NCBI GenBank assembly: GCA_021846845.1
Contig: JAJZWB010000014.1
Coordinates: forward strand, 1-41,821
Origin: Actinomycetes bacterium
Lineage (GTDB): Bacteria > Actinomycetota > Thermoleophilia > Solirubrobacterales > Solirubrobacteraceae
Length of the DNA: 41,821 bases
Reading direction: 5' to 3'
The position numbers were made by a program, and so were the translations under genes. The notes under the pieces were generated by a model. That model worked only from the letters and a program-made list of their open reading frames with translations, searched no databases and was not told where the DNA came from. This document shows, in pieces, positions 14,194 through 22,277 of the stretch. Position 1 is the first letter of the stretch, and every line of letters starts with the position of its first letter.

Positions 14194-17100
14194 ATGGGTG
14201 TTCACACCCCCTTTCCAAGCCCTGAGGCGATCGCGCGCGCCGAGCTGCTGACTCGCGAGCGCTTCGTATACGACGGCGAGACGCTCGAGGAGGCCCTCGC
14301 CCCCGGCTCAGCGCGACGCCGCGCGCTCGACGCGGCGCTGACCGAGGTCCAGGAGGGGCGCAAGGTTCCCTCGGTGCAGTGGCGCCGGCAGTTCTCGCTG
14401 CTGCTAGGGCTGGAGCGGCTGCTGTCCGAGGACGAGCCGCGCCTCGTCGACGGGACCGTTCTGTCGGCCCACCAGGTGGACGCGCTCTCGGGCACGCTGA
14501 CCGCGCTGCTGGCGGAGAGCCAGCCGCAGGCGAGTGTCGGCGACGGCGCCGACCACGGCGCGGGCGAGGAGGCCGGCGGCGGCACCGCGGAGGGAGCGGG
14601 CCACGGACCCGGTGGGCCGCCGGACGGCGGCGCGGAGGAGCGGACCGAGCGCGACCGGGCCGGCCTGGATGGCCGCGGCGACGAGGACGAGCTGGCAGCC
14701 CTGGACGAGGAGGAAGACGAGGTCGAGGAGGAGCCGCAGGACTGGCAGGATCACGACGACGAGGACAGCCAGCTCGCCGAGCAGCCCGAGGATCCCAACG
14801 CCGCGCGGCGGTTCTGGTTCGAGCACGCCACCGGGGCGGGCAAGACCGTCGCCGCGCTCGGCTTCGTGGAGGCCTCCCGGACCGGTGGCGTGCTGATCCT
14901 CACCCACCGGCGCAACCTGGTCGACCAGTTCCATGGGGAGCTGCGCGACCGCGGCTACCGGGACCGCATCAGCGCCCCGATGCTCGACGGCCAGGATGCC
15001 GCGAACGGCCCCGTGACCGTGGAGACCTACCAGTGGTTCGTGCGCAACGCCGGCCGCATCTCCGACGCGTACGCGATCGTGATCTGCGACGAGGCCCACA
15101 CAGCGCTGGGCGAGAAGACGTCGGCCGCGATCCGCGCGTGGGCCGGACCGGTCTTCATCGGGATGACGGCGACCGGCGCCCTGATCGCACGCCATGTCAC
15201 CGACCTGTTCCCCACCCAGACCAGCCGCTTCGACCTCGCGCAGGCCGCCCGTCGCGGTGTGATCGCGCCGCTGCGCTGCATCCGCATCCCTCCGGGACCG
15301 GGCGTGCGCACGATCGCGAAGGTGCCGCTGCGCCGCGGAGAGGTCGACACCGAGTTCGACCAGGAGATGCTGGCCGAGCTGCTGGACCAGACGCCGTTCA
15401 ACCTCGCGATCGCCGATCTCTACAAGACGCGCTTCAACGGGGTGCCGGGGGTCGTCTACGCGGCGGGCGTCAAGCACGCCTACAACGTCGCGCAGGCGTT
15501 CCGCGACCTCGGGATCAAGGCCCAGGCGGTCTCGGGCGAGACCCCGAAGCGAGAGCTCGCCCGGGTGCTGGCCGACTACGAGTCGGGGAAGGTCGACGTG
15601 CTCGTCAACGCCCAGCTGCTCGCCGAGGGCTGGAACAGCCCTCGGGCGACCATCTGCATGCACCTCGCCCCGACCGCCTCCAAGCGCATCTACCAGCAGC
15701 GCGTCGGCCGCGTCACCCGCCGGCACCCCGGCAAGGAGGCGGGGATCGTGATCGACTTCGTGCACCCGGCGACCAAGCACGACGATCCGGTCGTCACGCT
15801 GCACTCGCTGCTGGACAGGGACGTCTACCGCGGCGGCGCGATCGTGGTCGGCCCCGTCCGGCGGGGGCGCGGCCGGCGCGTCAGGGTCGAGCGGCGCGTG
15901 CTGCCGGTGACCCCGGACCCGGAGCGGCGCGCGGAGGTCTTCGAGCGCGAGCTCTGGAGGATCGCGGTCGAGCACCTCGACTACGGCGAGCAGCACGTGT
16001 GGGCGGCCCTGGCGGGAGCGCGGGTCGCGCCCAACGGCTGGCGCCGCGCGAAGGCGATGCTCCACTTCGACCGCGGCGGCGAGCTGAAGCGCCGCTTCCT
16101 GCTGACCGCCGTGCAGCGCAACCGCAACGCCCAGCTGCGGCTGCGCGCGCTGCAGGAGATCGCCGCCGGCCGCGACGCCGAGGCGTTCGACACCTCGATC
16201 GACATCATGGCCGGATGGCCCCGTGACGAGCGGCGCGAGGGCGTCAAGATCATGCTCCAGGCGCTCGCCGAGCGCCGGATCGGTCGCCGGGACCAGGCCA
16301 ACGCCTGGATCTGGCGGATGGCCGAGTACACGCGTGATGTCCACGAGGAGTACGCGGTCGCGCGCTGGCCCGAGACCAAGCGCCTGCTCGGTCTGCTGGT
16401 CAACTCGTCGGGCTCCGCGCACGCCCGCAACGCCCGCCGGCTGGTGCACGCCGCCCGCAAGGAGGACCGGCGCCTGTCCGCCGCGCTCCTGGCCGCGGCG
16501 CTGGCGCACTCCCCCGAGGCTGAGGAGGCGCTGCGCGGCGCGCGCACGCGGCTGGCCCGCAAGCCGGCCGCGCTCGCGCGCGAGCTGCTTCGCAACTTCC
16601 CCAAGGCGCGGCGCGGGGGGACCAAGCGGCGGCGCCGCAGGGGCGAGGGCGAAGGCGAGAGCGGCGAGCTTGAGACGACGCTTGAGCTGGTCGGCGGCGC
16701 CCCCGACGACGAGCGGGACGCCGAGGGACCCGACATCGACGAGCTGGAGGACGGCAGCCCCGAGGACGACATCGACGACGATCTCGGGGACGACGATCTC
16801 GGGGACGACGAGCCAGAGGCAGACGGGCCAGAGGCCGACGAGCCAGGGGCCGAGGCGCCCGACGCCGCGGACGAGCCGCTGGACGCGCCGTTCCTCGCCC
16901 TCGGAGCCGGCGCGCCGGGCCAGGCCGGCGAGCGGGAGGGCAGGCCGGCCGCCAGGAGGACCCGCAGGCGCGCGCAGCCCAAGCCGGCCGCCGCCACCGA
17001 GGTCGAGGCGCCCGCCGACGCCCGCGAGCCCCGGGACCAGCCGGCCACCGGCCCCGCGCCCGACGCGCCCGCCGCCACCGGCCCCGCGCCCGACGCGCCC

Positions 17101-17358
17101 GCCGACGCCGGCGAGCCCGGGAAGAGGCCGGCCGCCAAGAGGACCCGCAGGCGCACGCAGCCCAAGCCGGCCGCGGGCGCGCCCGAGCCGATCGCCGCCG
17201 GCGAGCCCGGGCCGGCCGCCACCGGCGCGCCCGAGCAGCTGGAGCTGCCGGTCGCCGAAGCCACCGCCGAGCCGGAGGCCCGGGTCGGCGAGATCAAGCG
17301 CCCCCGCCGCGCCCGAACGCGCCCGCAACCGCCACAGGACGCCGAGGAGGCTGCCTAG
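14194..17358 (+). CDS. Large SF2 DEAH-box helicase with acidic insertion and low-complexity C-terminal tail
   Basis: A 1054-aa protein. Residues 1-110 contain an N-terminal domain and a Q-motif-like VLSAHQVDALSG. About 100 residues of Gly/Glu/Asp-rich sequence follow before motif I HATGAGKT (211-218). Then come motif Ia LILTHRRNL, motif II CDEAH near 300, motif III GMTATG, and the second RecA domain with GVVYAAGVKHAYNVAQAF, LLAEGWNSP and QQRVGRVTRRHPGKE (motif VI). A helical domain spans about 560-800. The tail has an acidic block (DDLGD repeats) and then alternating Ala/Pro and Arg/Lys-rich blocks with an exact 30-bp duplication. It resembles COG1061/RAD25-type helicases in the core only. 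The role is unknown; DNA repair or RNA remodelling are both possible. ATG 14194 lacks an SD. Confidence 0.85.
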   Translation: MGVHTPFPSPEAIARAELLTRERFVYDGETLEEALAPGSARRRALDAALTEVQEGRKVPSVQWRRQFSLLLGLERLLSEDEPRLVDGTVLSAHQVDALSGTLTALLAESQPQASVGDGADHGAGEEAGGGTAEGAGHGPGGPPDGGAEERTERDRAGLDGRGDEDELAALDEEEDEVEEEPQDWQDHDDEDSQLAEQPEDPNAARRFWFEHATGAGKTVAALGFVEASRTGGVLILTHRRNLVDQFHGELRDRGYRDRISAPMLDGQDAANGPVTVETYQWFVRNAGRISDAYAIVICDEAHTALGEKTSAAIRAWAGPVFIGMTATGALIARHVTDLFPTQTSRFDLAQAARRGVIAPLRCIRIPPGPGVRTIAKVPLRRGEVDTEFDQEMLAELLDQTPFNLAIADLYKTRFNGVPGVVYAAGVKHAYNVAQAFRDLGIKAQAVSGETPKRELARVLADYESGKVDVLVNAQLLAEGWNSPRATICMHLAPTASKRIYQQRVGRVTRRHPGKEAGIVIDFVHPATKHDDPVVTLHSLLDRDVYRGGAIVVGPVRRGRGRRVRVERRVLPVTPDPERRAEVFERELWRIAVEHLDYGEQHVWAALAGARVAPNGWRRAKAMLHFDRGGELKRRFLLTAVQRNRNAQLRLRALQEIAAGRDAEAFDTSIDIMAGWPRDERREGVKIMLQALAERRIGRRDQANAWIWRMAEYTRDVHEEYAVARWPETKRLLGLLVNSSGSAHARNARRLVHAARKEDRRLSAALLAAALAHSPEAEEALRGARTRLARKPAALARELLRNFPKARRGGTKRRRRRGEGEGESGELETTLELVGGAPDDERDAEGPDIDELEDGSPEDDIDDDLGDDDLGDDEPEADGPEADEPGAEAPDAADEPLDAPFLALGAGAPGQAGEREGRPAARRTRRRAQPKPAAATEVEAPADAREPRDQPATGPAPDAPAATGPAPDAPADAGEPGKRPAAKRTRRRTQPKPAAGAPEPIAAGEPGPAATGAPEQLELPVAEATAEPEARVGEIKRPRRARTRPQPPQDAEEAA
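16777..16806. repeat. In-frame 15-bp duplication in the helicase acidic tail
   Basis: GACGATCTCGGGGAC occurs twice in succession (16777, 16792), encoding D-D-L-G-D twice. It keeps the frame. Confidence 0.85.
17044..17103. repeat. In-frame exact 30-bp tandem duplication in the helicase tail
   Basis: Two identical 30-bp copies (17044-17073, 17074-17103) encode ATGPAPDAPA twice. They lie between two Lys/Arg-rich blocks ending RTRRRxQPKPAA that also look duplicated (about 16960 and 17135). Confidence 0.88.
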
Positions 17359-17475
17359 CCTCGCCGCGGCCCGAGGCACCCGCTTTCGGGCCGTCCGCTC
17401 AGGGCCGCGCGCCGCGAAGAGGCTCGGCACGCATCCGCCGCCCACGTTAGAGTCGCCGCATCGGTGTTCGGAGCC

Positions 17476-17502
17476 GGGGTGAGGCGCTCTGCGCGGCACC
17501 CC
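17476..17502 (+). promoter_or_regulatory. Strong two-step hairpin between the helicase gene and the Fe-S/FAD operon
   Basis: GGGGTG (17476-17481) pairs with CACCCC (17497-17502). Inside, GCGC (17484-17487) pairs with GCGC (17491-17494) around a TCT loop, separated by a 2x2 internal loop (AG/GG). It lies 118 nt after the helicase stop and about 120 nt before the next start. No T-tract follows, so it could be a helicase terminator or a 5'-UTR element of the operon. TAGAGT at about 17449 could be a promoter just upstream of it. Confidence 0.4.
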
Positions 17503-17624
17503 TGAGGAGAGCGATTGACGGACCCGTCCATGGCACAAGACGTCGGGAAGGCCGGCTCGTTGTCGCACGGAGTCAGATCGGGTCGACCACGATCGCTCGC
17601 GTGCCAGGATTGAGAGGAGAGCAG

Positions 17625-18866
17625 ATGTCGGACACGACCGCGTCGGAGCGGGAGACGGACGGCAACGGGCGCAGCACGCTGCCCGCGGAGTTCCTGGAGC
17701 GGTGGCGGGACGTCGCCTACAACTGCTTCAGCTCGGGGCACAAGTTCTGTCGCGAGGTGTGCCCGGTGATGCAGGTCACGCGCGACGAGCGTCACACGCC
17801 GACGGCGTTTCAGGCGAACGTGGTCGCGATGGAGAAGGGGCACCTCACGCTCGAGGACGTCGCCGACGACTACGTGCACTGCACGATGTGCGGCGCGTGC
17901 GAGCTGCGCTGCCCGAACACGCTGTTCACCGGCGACTTCTACCGCTTCCGGCAGCGCACGATCGACGTCGTCAAGGCGATGCGGGCGCTGGCGGTGCAGA
18001 ACGGGATCCATCAGAGGAACTGGAAGCGCTGGGCCGAGCTGACCGACAGGTGGGGCAACGAGCCGGTACTCGGGTGGACGCGTGAGACCTCCGGCGCCAG
18101 GGTCAGGGCATGGGCGGCCGGCCTGGACCTCCCGACGGGCGGCGAGACGGTGCTGTTCGCCGATTGCGAGGCGGCGTTCAAGCGCCCGTCGGTGCCGCGG
18201 TCGGTCGCGCAGCTGCTGCGGGCATGCGGGATCGAGTTCGGGCTGATGGAGCAGCAGTGGTGCTGCGGCGGTCCGATGTGGGAGACAGGCTACGTCGATA
18301 TCGCGCACAGGATGGCCGAGCACAACATGCTCGACTGGCGGAGGACCGGCACCAGGCGGATCATCTGCCCCGACCCGCACGACTACATCACGATCGTCGA
18401 GCACTATCCGGAGCTCGACGACGGCTTCGACGAGTTCGAGATCGTGCTCGCCCTGGACGTGATCGCCGAGGCGCTCAGGGATGGCCGCCTGAAGCTGACC
18501 GTGCCGATCGAGCGAACGGTGACCTATCACGATCCGTGCCGGCTCAACAAGCGCCTGGGGGTGTGGCAGGCTCCGAGGGAGATCCTGCGAGCCGTCCCGG
18601 GGCTCACCTTCGTCGACGTCGACCATGTGACGCAGTGGTCCTACTGCTCGGGGGCGGGCTCGAACCTGTGGGTCGAGAAGCCGGAGATCACCGCGCAGAT
18701 CAGCTCACGAAGGATCGCCAAGGCCAGGGAGCTGCCCGGCGTGGACGGGCTCGTGAGCGCCTGCCCATGGTCGGAGCGGCCGCTGAGCGAGCAGGGCGCC
18801 GCGCAGGGCATGGAGGTGTTCGACATCTTCGAGCTGGTCGCCGAGGCGGCCGGATTCGAGGTCTGA
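17625..18866 (+). CDS. CCG-domain Fe-S oxidoreductase subunit (GlcF/HdrD-like)
   Basis: A 413-aa protein likely to pass electrons from the adjacent FAD oxidase. The N-terminal ferredoxin region has C34-x7-C42-x3-C46-P as first cluster, which departs from the usual CxxCxxCxxxCP. A normal second cluster, CTMCGACELRCPN, lies near residues 86-98. The C-terminal half has two CCG-type domains: WCCGGPMWETGY near 213 and YHDPCRLNKR...WSYCSGAGSNLW near 305-350. The second has a single Cys instead of CCG. These domains bind a [4Fe-4S] or noncubane cluster in heterodisulphide reductase and glycolate oxidase relatives. ATG 17625 follows AGGAG by 5 nt. The next gene begins one base after its stop. The substrate is unknown. 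Confidence 0.85.
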   Translation: MSDTTASERETDGNGRSTLPAEFLERWRDVAYNCFSSGHKFCREVCPVMQVTRDERHTPTAFQANVVAMEKGHLTLEDVADDYVHCTMCGACELRCPNTLFTGDFYRFRQRTIDVVKAMRALAVQNGIHQRNWKRWAELTDRWGNEPVLGWTRETSGARVRAWAAGLDLPTGGETVLFADCEAAFKRPSVPRSVAQLLRACGIEFGLMEQQWCCGGPMWETGYVDIAHRMAEHNMLDWRRTGTRRIICPDPHDYITIVEHYPELDDGFDEFEIVLALDVIAEALRDGRLKLTVPIERTVTYHDPCRLNKRLGVWQAPREILRAVPGLTFVDVDHVTQWSYCSGAGSNLWVEKPEITAQISSRRIAKARELPGVDGLVSACPWSERPLSEQGAAQGMEVFDIFELVAEAAGFEV

Positions 18867-18867
18867 G

Positions 18868-20370
18868 ATGGCGATCGCGCTGGAAGGTTCGGTCGTCGAC
18901 GAGCTGATCGCGATCTGCGGCCCCGAGGGAGTGTTCACCGGCCGCTCGGCGCTGTTCAACCGCGCCCGGGTTCCGGCGCCGTTCCCGGCCCATCGCTGGG
19001 AGGACCACATTCCCCAGGCCGTGGTTCTGCCGACGAGCGCCGAGCAGGTCTCGGAGGTGGTCAAGCTCGCCAACCGCCACGGCATCCCGGTGGTGCCACG
19101 AGCCGGGGGCACGGGCCTGACGGACGGCGCCGTCCCGCTCAACCACGGGATCCTCGTCGATGTCAAGCTGATGAACCGGATCATCGAGATCGACCACGGC
19201 AACCGAACGGTCACGGTCGGTCCCGGGATCAACATGCTCAAGCTCAACGAGGAGCTTCGCAGGCACGGCTACTTCTATCCCGACGATCCGGCGTCCTATC
19301 CATGCTCGCTGGTCGGCGGGCGGATCGGCACCAGCGGCTGGTCGCTGATCGGCGCGCGCTACGGGCACACGCGCGACCTGGTGGTCTCGTTCGAGATCGT
19401 CCTGCCCACCGGGGAGATCATCCGCGTCGGCGATGGGGGCGGGCGCAGTACGCGCAAGTCCTCCAGCGGCTTCCAGCTCAAGCACCTGTTCATCGGCCAT
19501 CAGGGCACGCTCGGGATCGTCACCGAGGCGACGCTTGAGCTGGCGCCCCGGCCGGAGGCCGAGTTCTCGGCCTTCTTCTCGTTCAGCGACTACATGGGGG
19601 CCCACCGTCTCACCGGAGACCTGTCGCGCTCCGGCGTCGCGACCCTCGGCGGCGTGGTGCTGTTCGACGAGATGAAGATCGCCTACCTGCGCCGCGACGA
19701 CGAGGCCTACATCCCGCAGGACGAAAGCGTCAGGGCCGTCGTCGCCTGCGCGTCCTACGGCAACGCCGACGAGGTCAGGGCGGGCGCGAAGCGGCTGCTG
19801 CGCATCGCCCGCGCCTCGGACGGCTCCTACATGGGCGACGAGATCTCGCAGGGCGACTGGTGGTCTCGCCACGACCGCTACGCGACCCCGCAGCACGGAC
19901 GCACCCGCGACGGCCAGGTGGCGCTGATGAGCTGGCACTGCGAGGACGCGGCGATCCCCTACACGGAGCTTCCAGCGGTGCGGGAGAAGTGGCACGCGAT
20001 CGCATCGGACCTGATCCAGCGGTTCGACATGTTCGACGATTGGGGGATGTTCGCCTACACCAACGGCGCTCACAAGGCGTGGGGCGACTACCTGACCGAG
20101 ATCGACATCGGCATCTGGGAGTCTCGGTGGACGGACGAGAGCTGGGCCGCGTGGGTCGACGCCAAGCGCGAGATCGGACGCGTCGCGCTCGAGCACGGTG
20201 GCTCGCTGACGGCCTGTCACGGCTCCTGCCGGGCGGGAGAGGTCGACCTGGTCCCGGTCGAGCTGGGCGGCGGCTTCGAGGTGATGAAGAAGATCAAGCG
20301 GGCGCTGGACCCCAACAACATCATGAACCGCGGCAAGTACCTGCTTGACCAGGCCTACGAGGAGGAGTGA
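18868..20370 (+). CDS. FAD-linked oxidase (GlcD/PCMH-VAO family)
   Basis: A 500-aa flavoprotein. The PCMH FAD-binding domain shows PQAVVLPTSAEQVSEVVKLANRHGIPVVPRAGGTGLTDGAVPL (about 50-90) and ILVDVKLMNRIIEID..RTVTVGPG. Then come GGRIGTSGWSLIGARYGHTRDLVVSFEIVLPTGEI and HLFIGHQGTLGIVTEATLEL. The C-terminal catalytic cap ends HGSCRAGEVDLVPVELGGGFEVMKKIKRALDPNNIMNRGKYLLD, the ALDPxxIMNPGK signature of D-lactate/glycolate/2-hydroxyacid dehydrogenases. It would oxidise a 2-hydroxy acid or related substrate and hand electrons to the Fe-S partner. ATG 18868 sits one base after the Fe-S stop. A small third gene follows 4 bp downstream. Confidence 0.88.
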   Translation: MAIALEGSVVDELIAICGPEGVFTGRSALFNRARVPAPFPAHRWEDHIPQAVVLPTSAEQVSEVVKLANRHGIPVVPRAGGTGLTDGAVPLNHGILVDVKLMNRIIEIDHGNRTVTVGPGINMLKLNEELRRHGYFYPDDPASYPCSLVGGRIGTSGWSLIGARYGHTRDLVVSFEIVLPTGEIIRVGDGGGRSTRKSSSGFQLKHLFIGHQGTLGIVTEATLELAPRPEAEFSAFFSFSDYMGAHRLTGDLSRSGVATLGGVVLFDEMKIAYLRRDDEAYIPQDESVRAVVACASYGNADEVRAGAKRLLRIARASDGSYMGDEISQGDWWSRHDRYATPQHGRTRDGQVALMSWHCEDAAIPYTELPAVREKWHAIASDLIQRFDMFDDWGMFAYTNGAHKAWGDYLTEIDIGIWESRWTDESWAAWVDAKREIGRVALEHGGSLTACHGSCRAGEVDLVPVELGGGFEVMKKIKRALDPNNIMNRGKYLLDQAYEEE

Positions 20371-20374
20371 TCCG

Positions 20375-20635
20375 ATGCTCGGCTTCCGATTGTCAGCCCA
20401 GACGCCGCCACCCGCGCGGCCCGTGACGGACGGGGTGGTCAGCCGCTTCGAGCACACCTACGAGGTGGATCCGGCGCTGATGACCGAGCACGTGCGCCAG
20501 CAGCAGATCCCCAACTGGGACTTCAGGCGGATCGTCGACAGTCGCTGGGAGCACCTGCACTGGATGCGAGACCACTTCGCCGACCAGGTGATAGCCGCCT
20601 CGGAGCTGCTCGCGGAGCTCGAAGCCGAGGGATGA
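20375..20635 (+). CDS. Small protein of unknown function in the Fe-S/FAD oxidase operon (86 aa)
   Basis: An unrecognised 86-aa, Trp- and His-rich soluble protein. After a Pro-rich N-terminus it has VSRFEHTYEVDPALMTEHVRQQ, then IPNWDFRRIVDSRWEHLHWMRDHFADQV and a C-terminal acidic helix ASELLAELEAE. There are no cysteines, no membrane helix and no signal peptide. The GGAGGAG SD lies in the end of the FAD gene, and the spacing of 4 bp makes cotranscription near certain. A third subunit, assembly factor or substrate-specificity factor of the flavoprotein complex is plausible by context only. Confidence 0.72.
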   Translation: MLGFRLSAQTPPPARPVTDGVVSRFEHTYEVDPALMTEHVRQQQIPNWDFRRIVDSRWEHLHWMRDHFADQVIAASELLAELEAEG

Positions 20636-20654
20636 CGGGCCCGTCGGCCGGCGC

Positions 20655-22205
20655 TCAGGCCGCGCGCAGACGGGCGAAGAGCTCGGCCTCGGACCGGCCG
20701 AGCTCCGACGCCGGCGGGCCGCCGTGAAGGTACTCGGCGGCGATCGCCCCCCAATCGGCCCGCGCACGCAGCTGCCCGAGCACCATCGCGACGATGCCGT
20801 GCATCCTGCGGATCAGCACGGCATCCGCCGGCAGCGTGAACCGGTTCACCTGCTCTCTGGCGGCGGCGCGCCGTCCGGGGTCGACCGGGTCGCGCCTGCG
20901 AGCGTGACGCGGCCCTCCGGCTGGGATGCGCGACTCCCCGGGCACCGCGTACCACCCGGTGGCGCGGCGCATGATCCGCAGCACGATCTCGGCGTCGGTC
21001 GCCCCGGCGTCGTCGATGGGCAGATATCCGCCCGCCACCAGAGCTGCCTCCAGGCCGCCGGCATCCTGGTCGCGGACCGCCGAGGCGATCTCCCGCTCGG
21101 CGCCGATCCGCCGCGCGGAGACATCGCGCAGCAGCCCGTAGTCCAGGAACGCGACCGAGCCGTCGCGGCGCAGCAGGTAGTTGCCCGGGTGCGGGTCGCC
21201 GAGCGCGATCCGATCCCGGTACAGGAGGCCGAAGAAGAACCGGAACACGATCTCGCCGTAGCGGTCTCGCTGCGACTGGGGCAGCTCACGGACCGCATCG
21301 AACCGATCGCCGTCGACGTAATCGCTGACGAGCATCCGCCTGGTCGAGAGCTCGCCGTGCACGCGCGGCACGAAGATGAACGGGTGACCTCGCAGCAGCC
21401 GCTGGACCCGTCGCTGGCTCTGCGCCTCCAGCTCGTAGTCAAGCTCCTCCCCGATCCGCTCACGCAGCTCCGAGAAGAGCGCCTCGGTGTCGAGGCCCGG
21501 AGCGAGCCGCCTCAGCAGCGGCAGCAGCAGACGCGCGTTGCCCAGGTCGGTGTCGACCGCCTCCGCGACGCCCGGGTACTGGATCTTGACGACCACCTCG
21601 TCGCCCTCCACGGTGACCGCTCGGTGGACCTGGCCGATCGACGCCGCGGCGAACGCGCGCTCGTCCACGTCGGAGAAGAACCGGTTCAGAGGGCCTCCCA
21701 GCTCATCGCGCATGAGCCGCTCCAGCCTGGCGAACGGCACCGGCGGGATGTCGTCGCGGAGCTTGGCAAGCTTGGCCTGAAGCTCACGCCGCTGCTCCTC
21801 CGGAACGTCCTCGAACTCCACCATCGACAGCATCTGGCCGACCTTCATCGCGGCCCCGCGCATGCGGCCGAGCTGCTCAACCAGCTCCTCGACGAGGGCC
21901 GTCGTGCGCTCGTGGCGCGCGGCCGTCGCGCGCTCGGGACTCCGCAGCCGGTTGGCCGTCTGCATCCCCGCCCAGCGCAGCCCCTGGCCGGCGACCAGGC
22001 GCCCCACCCGGGCGGTCCGCGACACCCGCCCCGCCGGCACCTCTCGCGCGTCGACCTGGGAAGCCTCGCCTGTGCCGGGCCGCCGGACCTCACCCTGATC
22101 GAGCGCCTCCGCTCCCGGCACCTCGCGCCCGTCGAGCGGGGAAGCCTCGCGCCCGTCGAGCGGCGGGACCTCGTGCTGATCGAGCGCGTCTGCTCGCATG
22201 GCCAC
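20655..22205 (-). CDS. AarF/UbiB (ABC1/ADCK) family atypical kinase
   Basis: A 516-aa protein of the ABC1 family. Hallmarks are the KxGQ motif in AAMKVGQMLSMVEF (near 115-128), the A-rich loop FAAASIGQVHRA that replaces the Gly-rich loop, VVVKIQYPGV (the ATP-binding Lys), EELDYELEAQSQRRVQ, GDPHPGNYLL, and FLDYGLLRD (equivalent of DFG). Members support isoprenoid quinone or lipid metabolism; the target here is unknown. Residues 5-60 are a low-complexity leader with repeats of LDGREASP/VP type. GTG 22205 is favoured over ATG 22199 because a TAGCCT hexamer ends exactly 6 nt upstream of it. Convergent to the Fe-S/FAD operon. Confidence 0.9.
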   Translation of the reverse strand: MAMRADALDQHEVPPLDGREASPLDGREVPGAEALDQGEVRRPGTGEASQVDAREVPAGRVSRTARVGRLVAGQGLRWAGMQTANRLRSPERATAARHERTTALVEELVEQLGRMRGAAMKVGQMLSMVEFEDVPEEQRRELQAKLAKLRDDIPPVPFARLERLMRDELGGPLNRFFSDVDERAFAAASIGQVHRAVTVEGDEVVVKIQYPGVAEAVDTDLGNARLLLPLLRRLAPGLDTEALFSELRERIGEELDYELEAQSQRRVQRLLRGHPFIFVPRVHGELSTRRMLVSDYVDGDRFDAVRELPQSQRDRYGEIVFRFFFGLLYRDRIALGDPHPGNYLLRRDGSVAFLDYGLLRDVSARRIGAEREIASAVRDQDAGGLEAALVAGGYLPIDDAGATDAEIVLRIMRRATGWYAVPGESRIPAGGPRHARRRDPVDPGRRAAAREQVNRFTLPADAVLIRRMHGIVAMVLGQLRARADWGAIAAEYLHGGPPASELGRSEAELFARLRAA

Positions 22206-22211
22206 GAATCG

Positions 22212-22217
22212 AGGCTA
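22212..22217 (-). promoter_or_regulatory. Putative leaderless -10 element of the AarF/UbiB gene
   Basis: TAGCCT on the minus strand, 6 nt before GTG 22205. It supports GTG over the in-frame ATG two codons later. Confidence 0.42.
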
Positions 22218-22277
22218 GCGACCGCTCCGCGCGGCTAGCTCCGGCCACCGGCCCGGACGCGAGGCGGACGGGGCGTC

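Noticed and set aside
14404-17568. A 1054-codon open frame on the minus strand opposite the helicase gene
   Set aside because: High G+C keeps antisense frames open. The plus strand has intact helicase motifs, and the antisense product has no motif and biased composition.
20634-20645. Palindrome GACGGGCCCGTC as a bidirectional terminator between convergent genes
   Set aside because: With a realistic loop only 4 bp pair, too weak to call; such short G+C palindromes are common here.
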